Shown here: piece after piece, positions 1 through 11,238 of the stretch
Layout of the letters: each line of letters begins with the position of its first letter
Position numbering within the stretch: position 1 is the stretch's first letter
NCBI GenBank assembly: GCA_038049695.1
Contig: CP142460.1
Span: 24,558,501 to 24,622,500 of the forward strand
Source of the DNA: Cinnamomum chago
Taxonomy: Eukaryota; Streptophyta; Magnoliopsida; Laurales; Lauraceae
Reading direction: 5' to 3'
Length of the DNA: 64,000 nucleotides
The notes under the pieces: generated by a model
Database searches by the model: none
What the model saw: the letters and a program-made list of their open reading frames with translations, nothing else
Told to the model about the DNA's origin: nothing
Position numbers and translations under genes: made by a program

Positions 1-690
1 TCCAATTAACTCTTAATTGGAATGGGTGCGCACTTACCAATGATAAATCCATTAATTGGCACAAGGGGATATTAAAAATAGATTCCATCTTGACCATTGA
101 ATGTTCCCACAGCTCTACTACCACGTACCCAAATCACCGAGGTGTTGACCTACAATTGGCCTCACTCATTGGTGACTCAAAGCAAATGAATAGATATAAA
201 CTTGAGTTCATTAATGTCTCAGGATTATGAGCCTATTGCTAGGGAATTAAGAGAGTAGACCTTAAAGTAAAGACAGTGTATATAAGGTGCTTCTCATGGT
301 CCTTCAATACATCCAATGTACCAACACCATGATCCAGAATCTTACATTATGATGATCGAGACAAATCACACTATCTCATAGTGATCAAAGTGCTGCAACC
401 TTATCAGATGAGATGCCCAATCTCATCACTAGTTGTGAAGATATTTAAGTATAAGATTTGCAATACATGTCTCCTGTATGTGGATCTCATCCATACACAT
501 GTATTACATCTAGTATACTTGTGGACTCTGGTTCATCTCATGAACCATTATGTCATTCGTATTAGTTATGTGCAAACAAGTAATAAAACACCATTCATCT
601 CATGAAAGGAAATCAATAATATATATTGATAAATAAAGAAATTAATCAATTTATTCATCATATACTGGTATTGAGACCATAAAACTAACA
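1..690 (-). mobile_element. G-family LTR, 5' part, running off the left edge
   Basis: This block is the reverse complement of the first part of the complete G LTR at 40301-42071: the same words around the start (TGTTAG at the terminus, then the ATGGTCTCAATACCAG stretch) occur here in inverted order, ending in TAACA at 690. The LTR therefore points left and its 5' terminus is at 690. Bases 691-695 (gttct) would be the target duplication, but the partner lies outside the window. It could be a solo LTR or the 5' LTR of a minus-strand element; the window does not say which. No gene lies inside it. Confidence 0.88.
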
Positions 691-2382
691 GTTCTGACCC
701 AGAAGAACCTTACTTCAACCCAGTTTCAACAGGCGATTGGGATTACCTCATAGCAAGCCTTGAGAAGATCACCGATCCTGAAGACTCATGGTCAGAAACA
801 AAGCCTTGGCCTGAAAATGCCCTTGAAATTCCAGAAGGTTTCGTTGAGTTGGAAGCCTCTGAAAAATATTGTGGAGGAACCACCTTCGAACCTTCCAACA
901 GAAGATCTTGTTCAAAAGATAGACTTGGGAACACCAGATGACCCACGTTCAGTATTCATAAGCAAGAATATAAAGGATGATGAGTTACCCGAGTATATCT
1001 CTTTTTTTTGTGAGTTCGTTGATTGTTTTGCATGGTCTTATGCTGAAATGCCTGGCTTAGACCCTAAGATAGCAGTCCACAAACTCAATCTGTAAAAAGA
1101 TACCAAGCCTGTCAAACAAGGCCAAAGAAGATTCCGTCCATACGTGATGGACAAAATTGAACAAGAAGTTCAAAAACTCAAAAGCGTTGGCTTCATCCGT
1201 GAAGAACAGCATCCTGAATGGTAGGTCAACATCGTCCCCGTGACAAAGAAAAATGGGCAGATCAGGGTCTGTATTGATTATAAAGACCTAAATGGTGCTT
1301 GCCCCAAAGATGAGTTCCCGCTCCCCATACCAGAGGTGATGATTGACAACATCGGTGGGTTTCAGTGAATGACATTCATGGATGGATTCTTTGGCTACAA
1401 TCAGATAAAGATGCATCCTGAAGATGAAAAGCACACATCAGTTCGGACCCCATTTGGCGTGTATTGCTACACTATCATGCCGTTTGGTTTGAAAAATGAT
1501 GGTGCCACATATCAGAGAGGTATGATGAAAATATTCCAAGATATGCAGCACAAGACGATTGAATGTTACGTTGATGACATTGCCGTCAAAAGAAAAAGAA
1601 AAGAAAACCAACTGAAAGACCTTCGGGAAGTCTTCCTCCGACTTCGCAAACATAAATTGCAAATGAATACCCTGAAATGCTTCTTCGACGTCTCATCGGG
1701 TAAGTTTCTCGGATTCATAGTCCGGAAAGCTGGAATAGCACTTGACCCCATCAAAGTCAAGGCCATTCTAGAAATGCCTTCTCCAAGAACCTTAAGAGAA
1801 CTGAATGGATTTCAAGGAAGGTTGGCATACATTCGACGGTTCATCTCCAATCTCTCGGGGAAATGCCATCCTTTCTCTCGATTGATGAAGAAAGGCGTGA
1901 AGTTTGTTTGGGATACTGAATGTGAAGCAACATTTCAAGATACCAAGTCATACCTGACCAAACCTCCTGTGCTGGCTGCCCCTACCACTGGAAAACCATT
2001 CATCTTGTACACAAGAGCTCTTGACCACTCTCTGGGCGCCCTGCTTGCACAAGAGAATGACGAAGGAAAAGAAGCTGCTCGATATTACCTCAGCCGTATG
2101 CTGGTAGGTACGGAGCATCGCTATTCTCCAGTCGAGAAAGAATGCCTTGCAGTGATGTTCACTGTACAAAAGCTACGTCACTACCTTTTTTCTAACACAG
2201 TCTACCTGATTTCGAGAATCAACCTCTTAAAAGTCCTGGTCACAAAAGCAGGTTCTCTCAATGCCCGATTGGGAAAATGGTCCATCCTCCTATTACAATT
2301 TGAAATAAGGTATGTACCACAAAAGGCAATCAAAGGCCAAGCTCTAGCAGATTTCCTCGCAGATTTCCCCACTCAGAGATGA
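691..2382 (+). pseudogene. Tat pol fragment 1: linker, reverse transcriptase, RNase H
   Basis: One frame runs through the whole block, broken by three in-frame stops near 1096, 1222 and 1366 and without a frameshift. The start holds the acidic segment before RT. RT follows, with the CIDYKDLN motif near 1275, the PFG loop near 1480 and the catalytic YVDD at about 1567-1578. After the thumb comes a Ty3-type RNase H (LGALLAQ near 2030, EKECLAV near 2135, ending in ALADFLADF). The first RNase H aspartate region reads LYTRA, where relatives usually keep a small or acidic residue, so this domain may be dead. Upstream gag and protease were lost at the junction with the G LTR. Clearly non-functional. 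Confidence 0.9.
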
Positions 2383-3052
2383 TCTCCCAGACGAACCTGT
2401 CTATAATATGTAGACTTTCTCACCAAATGCCTCCTGGGACATGTACTTTGACGGTGCAACTAGGACAAATGAAAAAAAAAGCTGATCTCGGGAGTTGGCA
2501 TCCTCTTTGTTAGCCCCGACAAGCACATGATTCCACATGCTTTCTCGCTACTGGAACCATGCTCAAACAATGTAGCTGAATACCAAGCTCTCATCGTAGG
2601 ACTAGAACTAGCCCTCGAATTCAGTATCACCATGCTGGAAGTCTTTGGGGACTCTCAACTGATCGTCAACCAGATGAATTAGAAATTTGAAGTTAGGAAG
2701 CCTGATCTGTTGCCTTATTACAACAAGGCACAATCACTTCGTCAAAGGTTTGACATCTGTCACCCATATCCTCAAAGGTGAGAACATCCGTGCAGATGCC
2801 CTGGCCAGACTTGCCGCATCCATGGCGATCCAGGAAGGGAAAAACATGTAAATTACAGTGTGTCAAAGAAGGATTCTCCCTCCTCTTAACACACACCAAG
2901 CAGTTGCTGAATGCCACCAATTGGCCGGAAGTCGGATCTCCATCCTCAAACCTCCAATCGGCGACTGGAGAGATCCGTTCATTGATTACACCATGTTCGG
3001 AATCCTCCCTGAAGATCCAAAAGAACGGGTACGCATTCAAAGACGAGCCCCG
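2383..3052 (+). pseudogene. Tat second (archaeal-type) RNase H and linker, fragment 1
   Basis: About 60 bases after the first RNase H, the sequence encodes FDGATR (aspartate near 2450), then NVAEYQAL (glutamate near 2580) and FGDSQLIVNQM (aspartate near 2650). These are the carboxylates of an archaeal-type RNase H, the extra domain that marks Tat-lineage elements. A stop codon follows the QMN motif, and at least one frame change lies between the DGA and NVAEYQAL motifs. The linker towards integrase is cut at 3052 by the solo B LTR and resumes at 4837. The better preserved second copy is at 9255-9527. Confidence 0.85.
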
Positions 3053-3572
3053 TGTTAGGAATTTTGTATTTACAATTTGATGGATGCATGATCATATTCA
3101 CTTTAGCAACATTTGAATTTTCACACTTGCATTGTTTTAGAAAACCTTGAAATCTTGATTTTTACATCCATTGGTTTTAGACTTGAAGAAATCTTGTTTT
3201 ATGCATGTTATGTTTCTAAACTTGGATGCATTGGATTTAGAATCAAAACTCTTTTGAAAACCTAATTCTTTGTGCATTACTTTTCAGAAATCATATTGAG
3301 AATTTAGGTTTGTGCCTTGCATACATTCATCACTTTCAGAATCATCTTTGTATGCATTTTCATTTGAAAAGAGTTTTTAGAAATCAAGCTAGCCTTTGGA
3401 TTTAAAGTTTCAAATCATTTTAGGCTCTTTGTGTTTCATGTTTTTAATCATCTTAGAATGATTTAAAACATGTTATTTAAGCTTGGTTTAGTGGCCCAAA
3501 AATCCTCCCAAAGAAATACCTTCAAATGTGCAAAAGTTGGAATTTTTGCAAAAGGGGAGTGGCCTGGCAGTG

Positions 3573-3710
3573 TCGCCGGTCGACCGGCGCAGAGGTCCCG
3601 GTCGACCGGGAACACTGCAGGCCGTCTGGGCCAAAATGCTCCAACGGTCAGAAATTTGACCGTTGTGTGGTCCCGGTCGACCGAGGCCTCTTTACAGGTC
3701 GACCGAGGAC
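3573..3710. repeat. GGTCGACC palindrome cluster in the B1 promoter
   Basis: Four copies of a GGTCGACC-centred palindrome, two of them extended (CCGGTCGACCGG, CCCGGTCGACCGGG), lie in about 130 bp directly upstream of the TATA box at 3732. They are interleaved with an inverted pair CCAACGGTC / GACCGTTG. The position suggests a transcription-factor or silencing target site in U3, but that is inference. Copies in the other B LTRs hold different numbers of the motif. Confidence 0.8.
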
Positions 3711-4370
3711 TAGCCGTTGGGCACTTTTTGGCTATAAAGTCCATTCATTTCCAACCTTTTTCAAGGCTTGATACATGAACTTTTGAGACCATTTTGGAGC
3801 CAAGGAAAGGGGAAGAAGTTGGAAAGGCTAGAGGGCTATTTGGAAATCAAATGCTTGAGTTTTAAAAAGGTACATCTTACTTATCATTTTGATTTCCATT
3901 AAAAGTAGAATCAATGCATGTTTAAATCTTTGTATTTTCATTTATGCATGATTTCTAGCTTTTAAAGAGTTGTTTTGCAAACTCATTATCTTCATTGGTA
4001 TATTAGAATTGTTTGCAATCACTCTCATCTAAATCACATGTGTTCTTAGACTTTTATATTCATACAACATGTTTTAGATCATTTCTTTAAGTTGTGTGAA
4101 TCTTTCATGTGATTAGTTTTATCTTCAATCATCATTTTATAAGCTTTGATTTTAAAATGCATCATGCATTCATTTAGGAGCTTCATTGTAGAAATTGATT
4201 GAAGAAAAGCATTCATACACTTGTGCACACACTTTAACTTGTTTCAGTGTATGTTTGTAATTTGAATTAAACTTTCATATTAGCCTATGTAGAGGCAATT
4301 CAATTGAGCTTAAATTGTATCTCTTGGAGTGTTCTTTTGTGAAGACACCTTCTTTGAGAAATCTCTCATT

Positions 4371-4577
4371 TGTAAAGGTTATTGCTTAGCCTAAGAAAAG
4401 CATTGTGTAAAGGTTATTGCTTAGCCTAAGAAAAGCATCTAGTAAGGTTATTGCTTAGCCTAAGAAAAGCATTTTGTAAAGGTTATTGCTAAGCCTATAA
4501 AAGCACATTGAGAGGTTGTTGTTAAGCCTAGAAAAACAACATTGTAAGGGTTATTGCTTAGCCTAGTAAAAAGCATA
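4371..4577 (+). repeat. Tandem repeat of about 36 bp in B1, six units
   Basis: The unit reads GTAAAGGTTATTGCTTAGCC followed by TAAGAAAAGCAT and is repeated six times with small changes; the fifth unit is the most diverged (GTTGTTGTTAAGCC). The same array is shorter in the other B LTRs: about four units in 16064-16196 and 35430-35560, three in 22706-22798. It lies downstream of the TATA box, so it would be in the transcribed R/U5 part. Confidence 0.9.
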
Positions 4578-4836
4578 CATAGTGGAAATCCGGTGGGGTG
4601 ATTGGATCACAAGCCGGTAGTGGACGTAGGCATTGAGGCCGAACCACTATAAACCTTGGTGTTGTGGTGTATGCTTGTGGTGATTCATTTATTAGCTTCC
4701 GCATATTGTTTGATTAATCATCGCATGTGACTAGTTTTTATTAAGAAGTTAAAATTGGTTTAAATTGGTCACAATTGTAGCTCACCCTATTCACCCCCCC
4801 CCCTCTAGGGTTAGGATCCCAAGGACTTTCACCCCG

Positions 4837-5382
4837 AACTTTCATTTGGATATACCTTCAAAAATGCTTTAAAGAAAATCCTTCGACGGAGTACTTCTGC
4901 GCTGCTTGTCACAACAAGAGGCCGAGGAAACCCACAAACAAGTTCATGCTGGTCTTTGTGGAGCTCATCAGGCCGGTCCTAAGCTCTACGATTAGATAAA
5001 AAGGTTGGGATATTATTGGCCTACCATGGTAGCCGACGCCATGCAATTTACTAAACGCTGCCGCCAATGCCAAGTTCATGGCAACAAGAGGCTGAGGAAA
5101 CCCTCAAAGAAGTTCATGCTGGTCTTTGTGGAGCTCATCAGGCCGGTCCTAAGCTCTACGATTAGATAAAAAGGTTGGGATATTATTGGCCTACCATGGT
5201 AGCCGACACCATGCAATTTACTAAACGCTGCCGCCAATGCCAAGTTCATGGAGACTACGTTCATATGCTTCTAGAATGGCTACACCCCACAGCAATCTCA
5301 TGGCCGTTCGAAGCTTTGGGTATGGACATCATAGGTCCTATCTCTCCTCCGTCAAGCAAAGGTCATTGATTCATCTTCATCT
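4837..5382 (+). pseudogene. Tat integrase N-terminus, fragment 1, broken
   Basis: Continues the Tat pol after the solo B LTR. It encodes the zinc-binding region (HAGLCGAHQAG, then CRQCQVHG) and the start of the catalytic core (WPFEALGMDIIGP, the first core aspartate near 5325). A 170-bp direct duplication (4912-5251) repeats the zinc-finger segment, and a TAG replaces the expected CAG codon in KLYD.IKR in both copies. After about 5380 the sequence jumps straight into the antisense gene, so the other two catalytic residues are deleted. Compare the complete integrase at 9701-10884. Confidence 0.87.
4912..5251 (+). repeat. Tandem duplication, 2 x 170 bp, inside integrase
   Basis: Bases 4912-5081 and 5082-5251 are direct repeats that differ at only about four positions. 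Both start at CAACAAGAGGC and end at GTTCATGG. The intact integrase of fragment 2 has one copy, so this is a local duplication in fragment 1. Confidence 0.95.
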
Positions 5383-8300
5383 AAAGCTTCCAGGCCACGC
5401 TTCCTCAAGATCTTCCCATAAAATGCGGTAGAACGCCGCGATCCGTCTGCAGCACGGGGAAGCTTTTCCCAAAGAATCTACCATTGCTCATACTCTTGAG
5501 TCTTCCTCTGGAGATTGCTTTTAGCCTCCTTGACTTGGCGAATCAGAGTCCCTTCTCTGGTACGAGCTTCCACAATGGTGGCCCATTTTACAGCTGCTTG
5601 TTCCTCCAATAGCTCAAGACGCTGCCTGGTCTCAACGACCTCTTTATCAACACGACGCAGATATTCTGTCAGCCAAATGATAGCTAACTCGGTAATGTTC
5701 CTCTCCCGAACAAATTGCTTCCGAGTCCGCAAGATCTCGTTCAGCTCAAACTTGACCTCACCAGAAGGCTTCAAAAACATCTCATTGAAGAAGTCACCAC
5801 TTGGGAAGCTCTTGGTTTCCTTCTACTTGCTCCCTAAAGCTATGACTTCATCAACAAAAGCCTTCGCATCTGCAATGTCCATGCCGACCTCTTCGCTATC
5901 AGCAAGGATGTTCTGTACATGCTTGACCATGCCAAAGTCGGCTTCTAAATGGCCAGAAGAAAGAGTTTCGACTCATGAGCTCAAAACGCTCTTCAACACT
6001 TTCTTCGCATACTCAAGAGGTGGCCCGGATGAAGGCTCGCCCCTCTCCATTGGTCGACTGCCCGTGTCATGTCCTGCTGGAGGAGTGATCATTAAGCTCT
6101 TTCTAATCGGAGACACTGGTGAAGGAATCTGCTCAGAAGATTTCGTCTTTGCCGCATTAAAACTGGAAGAAGAAGTCCCTACTTCTGGTTCAACTGCAGG
6201 CATCCCCTGCCCTGGCACTGAGAAAGACGAAGGAACTTCTTCCGCTACCTCACAATCTGCCAGCAAAACAAAACAAAAGGGTATGAATATGATCCTGTTT
6301 GAAAAATCATTATCATCAGGGTTATTGCTACAAATGCCTTCTTCGACGATCGGCGGAATACTTTCTGCCTCCATGAGTTCATCTAAAGCGTCGTCAAAGG
6401 CCACGTTCATGGATGGCTAGAAATCGTCGGAATCCTGTGGCAAGTCAGCTGACAAGAAAATAAGCAACATGTTAGCAGATGACAACACAGACAAAAAAGA
6501 AAGAAAATACAAAGAAGTCATACCAGGTGAAGATTTTGGAATCACTCCAGAGTCCCTCGGTTCTTCTTCTGATGCCGCAATTGGATCCATCACTGCTTCA
6601 TCAGTCGGAACCTCAGGCATCACAAAGTCCTCATCCCCCACTGAAAAAGGGAGAGAAGGCAAATCAAAATAATAAAATCTCAATGAAAGAAATGGAGAGA
6701 GAAAAAAGAAGAATCATACCTTCACCGGCAGTCTCTTCCTCTCGACTCCTCTTTTCCGGAGGCTCATTAACATCCCATGACGACTCTTCAGCAATGGTGG
6801 GAGGGACTTCTGGATCAGGAGAGTCATCGTGTCGTCGCTTATTACGGCACTGTCCTCTCTTCCTCTTGCTTCTATTGGTTGGTTTACTTGAAGTACCCCC
6901 CCCCCCCCATTGTCAAAGTCAGGATCTTCGCTTGATTCCTCACCAGATGGTCTGCTCTTCCCAGTAGACTCCATGGAAGGTTTTGTTAGTTCCGCTTGCA
7001 TCCAAGCGTCGATCTCGGCTTCCTCCTCTTCTAGCTTATCCAAGACCTCACTAGGTATCTCTTGTACAGCTCCTGGTCTGATGATGTCCTGCTCATTGAG
7101 AAAGCCAATCTTGTGCTTCTCTCCAGAAAGGAAAGCCAGAACTTCCTCTAGCCGGACTCCATCTAATCTGCCAAGACCCTTCCTAGGAGATTGCTTGACA
7201 TCAAGCTCCTTCTTGGAAAGCCCCTGGTACACTGAAAAGTTTTCCACAAACCATTTCGTGAAGCCAGCAGTCTAGAAAGTGGGCAACTCAGGATATGAAA
7301 TCATGGCGGTAGTGTCCTCTGCACTGTAAAAAGCCCATGCATTCCTCCCGTCCTGCAAACCTCCAAAGCACTTCACCATGCTCGAAGGCGCTCCAACAAC
7401 TCCTTGAGAGAAGCCTAACTGCAGTGTGAAACGCGAGGGAACATACGGCTAGATATCAACAAAAAGATGTCTTCGGTACACCATCGTACCAACACGTATG
7501 TTAAAAAGCCACCCCTTTTCTGCATTGGTAAAGGAGTAATGTCTTCCTGACCCCACCCTGGTGGAATTACGAGGGGCACCAAAGTCAAAAGCCTTCTTCC
7601 GCAAACCGGGAGAAAGCTTCACTGAAGATTGCCCGATCTCGATGTCCCTGAACCGTTGGATCCTCAAACGGGCAGATAAAAGATATTCGGAAACGGCTGT
7701 CCCTCTAGCCAACCGAATCATGAAAAGGTCATCATCCTGTGCAACTCCCAATCGATGGAAGTCGGGACAGTGGTAAGCATACCACTAATAGAAAATATGG
7801 GTTGAAAATACCCTATTCATAGGGAGCCCCAACCGAACCAAGAAAACAACAGCCTGTAGTTCGGTATACAAGTAGGAGTAAAGAGCTGGGACCAAAGCCA
7901 ACCGCTCTCCGAACGCCATCTGACAAGCCAGAAAAATACAGTGCGACCTAATGTGTGTTCCATCTCCTCCAGCAAAAACAACCTCACCCAACCAATAAGT
8001 GAGGTAAACAGTGAGATCTCTCCATAGTGCAATGTCAGGACAAATGGCGTCTATACTCTTGAAGAACTTCTTCAAGTCATCTCGTATGATGGAGATCTTC
8101 TTCAAACCTGGGTTCTTGGCCCTAGCATCTTGGGCCATACCATCAGAAGACTCTCCGCCGTCAAAGAAGTTGGAACTACAATTCTTCCAACTGCTACACC
8201 GGACTTTCGAGCCCTCCTTCTCCTTCAAAAAATCATAGAAGGCGACGAGCTGAAAGTACAGGAGCCTGAACTCCTCAGACTGCTCCTCAAGAACGCTGTC

Positions 8301-8485
8301 GATAGGCATAAACTCCTCATAGAGTTTGCCAAGGATAGGCAGCCCGGTGATGACGCTTTTCCTTCAAAGTAAAACCAATCTCACCGTTCGTCACAATGAA
8401 GGTGTTGGTTTGTGGAAGGAATGACTCTAGCATGGCCATGAAGGCCTCATCAGAGAAAACCACGGTCTTCCAAAAAGCGCAAACC
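5383..8485 (-). pseudogene. Antisense plant-mobile-domain gene of Tat fragment 1, 5' truncated
   Basis: Read on the minus strand from 8485 to 5383, this matches the antisense gene of fragment 2 through its middle and C-terminal parts. The plant mobile domain comes first (FSDEAFMAMLESFLPQTNTF near 8460-8400, the AGGDGTHIRSHCIF region near 7970-7930, GLPMNRVFS near 7820). A linker with FGAPRNS and the YRRHLFVDI region follows, then an acidic, basic-patched low-complexity part (7250-6000) and a C-terminal coiled coil (5780-5478). Three small introns can be seen at 6719-6641, 6523-6449 and 6337-6257; the last has a GC donor. In-frame stops break it. The N-terminal exons are missing at the junction with fragment 2. 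Confidence 0.82.
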
Positions 8486-9254
8486 GTGTGGAACCTAACA
8501 TTGGTGAACCACAAGGAGCAACTGACGAAGAAGATCTGGCCCCTATACCCGATCTTGAAGAGTATGCAAGAATCTTGCAACGTCTTGCCACAGAGCAGGA
8601 GCAAGACCGCATCGATGAGCTTCGTCAAAATCAAAATCCAGAATCGGCAACCCCGAAAAATGAAGAAAGCTGCTGGATAGATGATCCCCTCACATCTGAA
8701 GGCAAGGCTCCTCAGCAATCATCGGAAGGAAACAAACCTTCCAACAAAACCGAAGAGAGCATTCATTCTCCCTTCATTGTCTCCGTCAAACCTTCAAAGC
8801 CTTTGGTAATCACTACCAAGGCAAAGAAGACAAAACAAAAGGCTGGGGGCAAGTTCACTATCTCCTTCGTGTCTATTATGCAAGATACGGACTCGGACTC
8901 AGAGCCAGAAGACGATACATCGTCAAGCCAAGCTGATACTCAGCAAGTTCAGCCCGCTCTCACCCCATTGGAGACACCTGCCGATGTAGAAGACCCTACG
9001 TCTACTTCCTTCGTCGTGCTGGCAACTTTGGCAGAAGAAAAGACGATCTTCTTCCACAAATCAAAAGTCTCTTCACCAAAATCTTCGCTTGAACCTTTCC
9101 AAAATGAAGGTATGCCTCAACTATTCTTATATAGTCAAACGGCACAAGCTATCAAGAAGAGAATGGGCTATGATGCTCAAAATCCAATCGGTTTGGGAGG
9201 TGGCCGCTGTATTCTCACACCATTAGAACCCACCCTGACCAAAAGTCAACTGGA
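8486..9254 (+). pseudogene. Tat pol linker with a G-patch-like motif, fragment 2
   Basis: An open frame of about 255 residues, acidic and Ser/Thr/Pro-rich, then a glycine-rich segment at residues 219-241 (counting from the Met at 8488) reading AIKKRMGY and IGLGGGR. This looks like a G-patch (a nucleic-acid-binding motif that some retroelements carry near protease), though the fit is by eye. The upstream part of gag-pol is absent. At about 9240-9262 the frame runs directly into the second RNase H: the whole RT and first RNase H are deleted. No catalytic protease motif is visible in this piece. Confidence 0.6.
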
Positions 9255-9700
9255 GGATTGGAACTCGCCCACGAATCTGGCATCACCATGCTGGAAGCTT
9301 TTGGAGACTCTCAACTGATCGTCAACCAGATGAATCAGAAATTTGAAGTCAGGAAGCCTGATTTGTTGCCTTACTACAACAAGGCACAATCGCTCCGACA
9401 AAAAATTGACATCTGTTGCATGACCTACATCCCCAGAGATGAAAACATCTGTGCAGATGTCCTGGCCGGACTCGCCGCAACTATGGCGATCCAAGAAGGG
9501 GAAAACATGCTAATCACAGTGTGTTAAAGAAGGATTCTCCCTCCTCTTAACACATACCAAGCAGTTGCTGAATGCCACCAAGTGATTGAAAGTCGGATGT
9601 CCATCCTCAAACCTCCGATCAGCGACTGGAGGGATCCGTTCTTTGATTATATTATGTTCGGAATCCTACCTGAAGATTCAAAAGAATGAGTAAGCCATCA
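9255..9700 (+). pseudogene. Tat archaeal-type RNase H, C-terminal part, fragment 2
   Basis: Encodes LAHESGITMLEAFGDSQL, NQKFEVRKPDLLPYYNKAQ and ICADVLAGLAATMA, matching the homologous block at 2625-2830. The FGDSQL aspartate and the final D of the ICADVLAGL region are present, but the DGA and EYQAL segments are missing because of the upstream deletion, so the domain cannot be active. A short linker then leads to integrase. Confidence 0.85.
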
Positions 9701-10884
9701 AAGATGAGCCCCCAGACTTTCATTTGGATATTCCTTCGAAAATGCTTTACAGAAAATCCTTCAATGGAGTACTTAAACGCTGCTTGTCACAACAAGAAGT
9801 CGAGGAAACTCTCAAAGAAGTACATGCTGGTCTTTGTGGAGCTCATCAGGCTGGTCCTAAGCTCTACAATCAGATAAAAAGGTTATGCTATTATTGGCCT
9901 ACCATGGTAGTGGACGCTATGCAATTTGCTAAACGCTGCCAACAATGCCAAGTTCATGGAGATTATGTCAACATGCCTCCAGAATGGCTACATCCCACAG
10001 CGATCTCATGGCCTTTCGAAGCCTGGGGTATGGATATCATAGGTCCTATCTCTCCCTCATCAAGCAAAGGCCATCGCTTCATCTTCGCCGCTACGGATTA
10101 TTTCTCCAAGTCGTCAGAAGCATTTGTACTCAGCGAAATGAAGACCTCATCAGTCCTTCAATTCTTGCGCACCAACATTATTTTTCGCTTCGGCATACCT
10201 AAAAGATTCGTCCATGATAACGGACCACAGTTCCGGGATCACAGATTCTACAGGTTCTGCGACAAGTACAAAATCCAAAGTTGTCCTTCGACTCCATATA
10301 ATCCGGCGGCGAACGGACTAGCAGAAGCCTTCAACAAGACACTTTACAAAATTCTCAAGAAAATGGTCTCTAGTCACAAAAGAGACTGGGGAGACAAACT
10401 ACCTGAAGCTTTATGGGCTTATCGGACCATCGTTTGAGGACCAACCCATAGTACACCATTCTCTTTGGTCTATGGATGCGAAGCTATTGTCCCTTTGGAA
10501 GTACAAATTCCTTCCTTAAGGGTATCTTTGCAAAATGACATGACTCAAAAAAGTAATGCCAAATTGAGACTCCGAGAACTGGATAATCTCGATGAAAGAC
10601 GGCTCGAAGCTCTACAAAGCATTGAGCTATACCAAGCACGCATGGCAGAATCTTTTGACAAGAAGGTCAGGAAACGTGCCTATAAAAAGGGTGATTTGGT
10701 TCTTGCAGTAAAAAGACCAATGGTTTTCGCCCACAAATCCAAAGGGAAGTTTGAACCAAAATGGGTGGGACCCTTCTTCATCAACAAAGTCTTCTCCAAC
10801 GGCGCATATGCTCTCCTAAATATGGAAGGCAACAGATGTATGCTGCCCATCAACAAAAAATTCTTGAAGCAGTACTACCCTTGA
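9701..10884 (+). pseudogene. Tat integrase, nearly complete, fragment 2
   Basis: The zinc finger (HAGLCGAHQAG and CQQCQVHG) is followed by the catalytic core with all three acidic residues: D in GMDIIGP (near 10030), D in VHDNGPQF (near 10217) and E in NGLAEAFNKT (near 10328). The C-terminal part includes SLVYGCEAIVP and the PKWVGPFFINKVF strand region, ending in FLKQYYP and a TGA stop at 10882-10884. One in-frame TGA at 10436 (expected Arg codon CGA) is the only obvious defect, so this was recently functional. No chromodomain is present, as expected for Tat. Confidence 0.92.
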
Positions 10885-11238
10885 AGACTTACGCCACTAG
10901 GTCAGAGCAATGCCTGCACGGTCAAAGCCTATTCCCAGGTACTTGCTCGTCAAACTGACTCCTTTTGGAATTTTCATCCTTATGTTAAAATTTCTAAAAA
11001 AATTCAAAACAATGTTTACTTTCATAGTTTCATTGTTAAAAAAATCCAAAAATCCAAGTTTTGTTACCTTTTCCTAACTTGACCAAATTTTCGATCGTTG
11101 AACCCAAATTTCATGGTTTGAAACAAAATCAGGACTCAGGAATTTCCACCCTAGTCCACCCCGACTTTTACAACCAAAAATAGTTTTAAGTCAAAATTTA
11201 CGACCCTCGTGTCTCTAAAGAAAAAATGGTTTTAATGA
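10885..11238. other. Spacer after Tat integrase, no gene
   Basis: AT-rich sequence between the pol stop and the first tandem array. I see no open frame of note. Short runs such as AAAATTTCTAAAAAAATTC are low complexity only. Confidence 0.7.

Larger units (their letters stand above)
3053..4831 (+). mobile_element. Solo LTR of family B (B1), plus orientation
   Basis: Runs from TGTTAGGAATTTTG to CCCAAGGACTTTCA, flanked by the 5-bp direct repeat CCCCG at 3048-3052 and 4832-4836, so it is a complete solo LTR of 1779 bp. Other family members lie at 15807-17285, 22434-24099 and 35168-36731 (all minus). A TATA box (CTATAAAG, 3732-3739) follows a cluster of GGTCGACC palindromes (about 3577-3705). Downstream is a 36-bp tandem array at 4371-4577. 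The 3' end carries a run of C before the terminal CTAGGGTTAGGATCC block. It interrupts Tat pol between the second RNase H and integrase. Confidence 0.95.

Noticed and set aside
1-690. Pairing of 1-690 with 40301-42071 as the two LTRs of one element
   Set aside because: The two are in inverted orientation and the latter has its own target duplication, so they are separate insertions.
3463-3778. Overlapping ORFs on both strands across the B1 promoter
   Set aside because: They arise from the GC palindromes; no other B LTR keeps the same frames.
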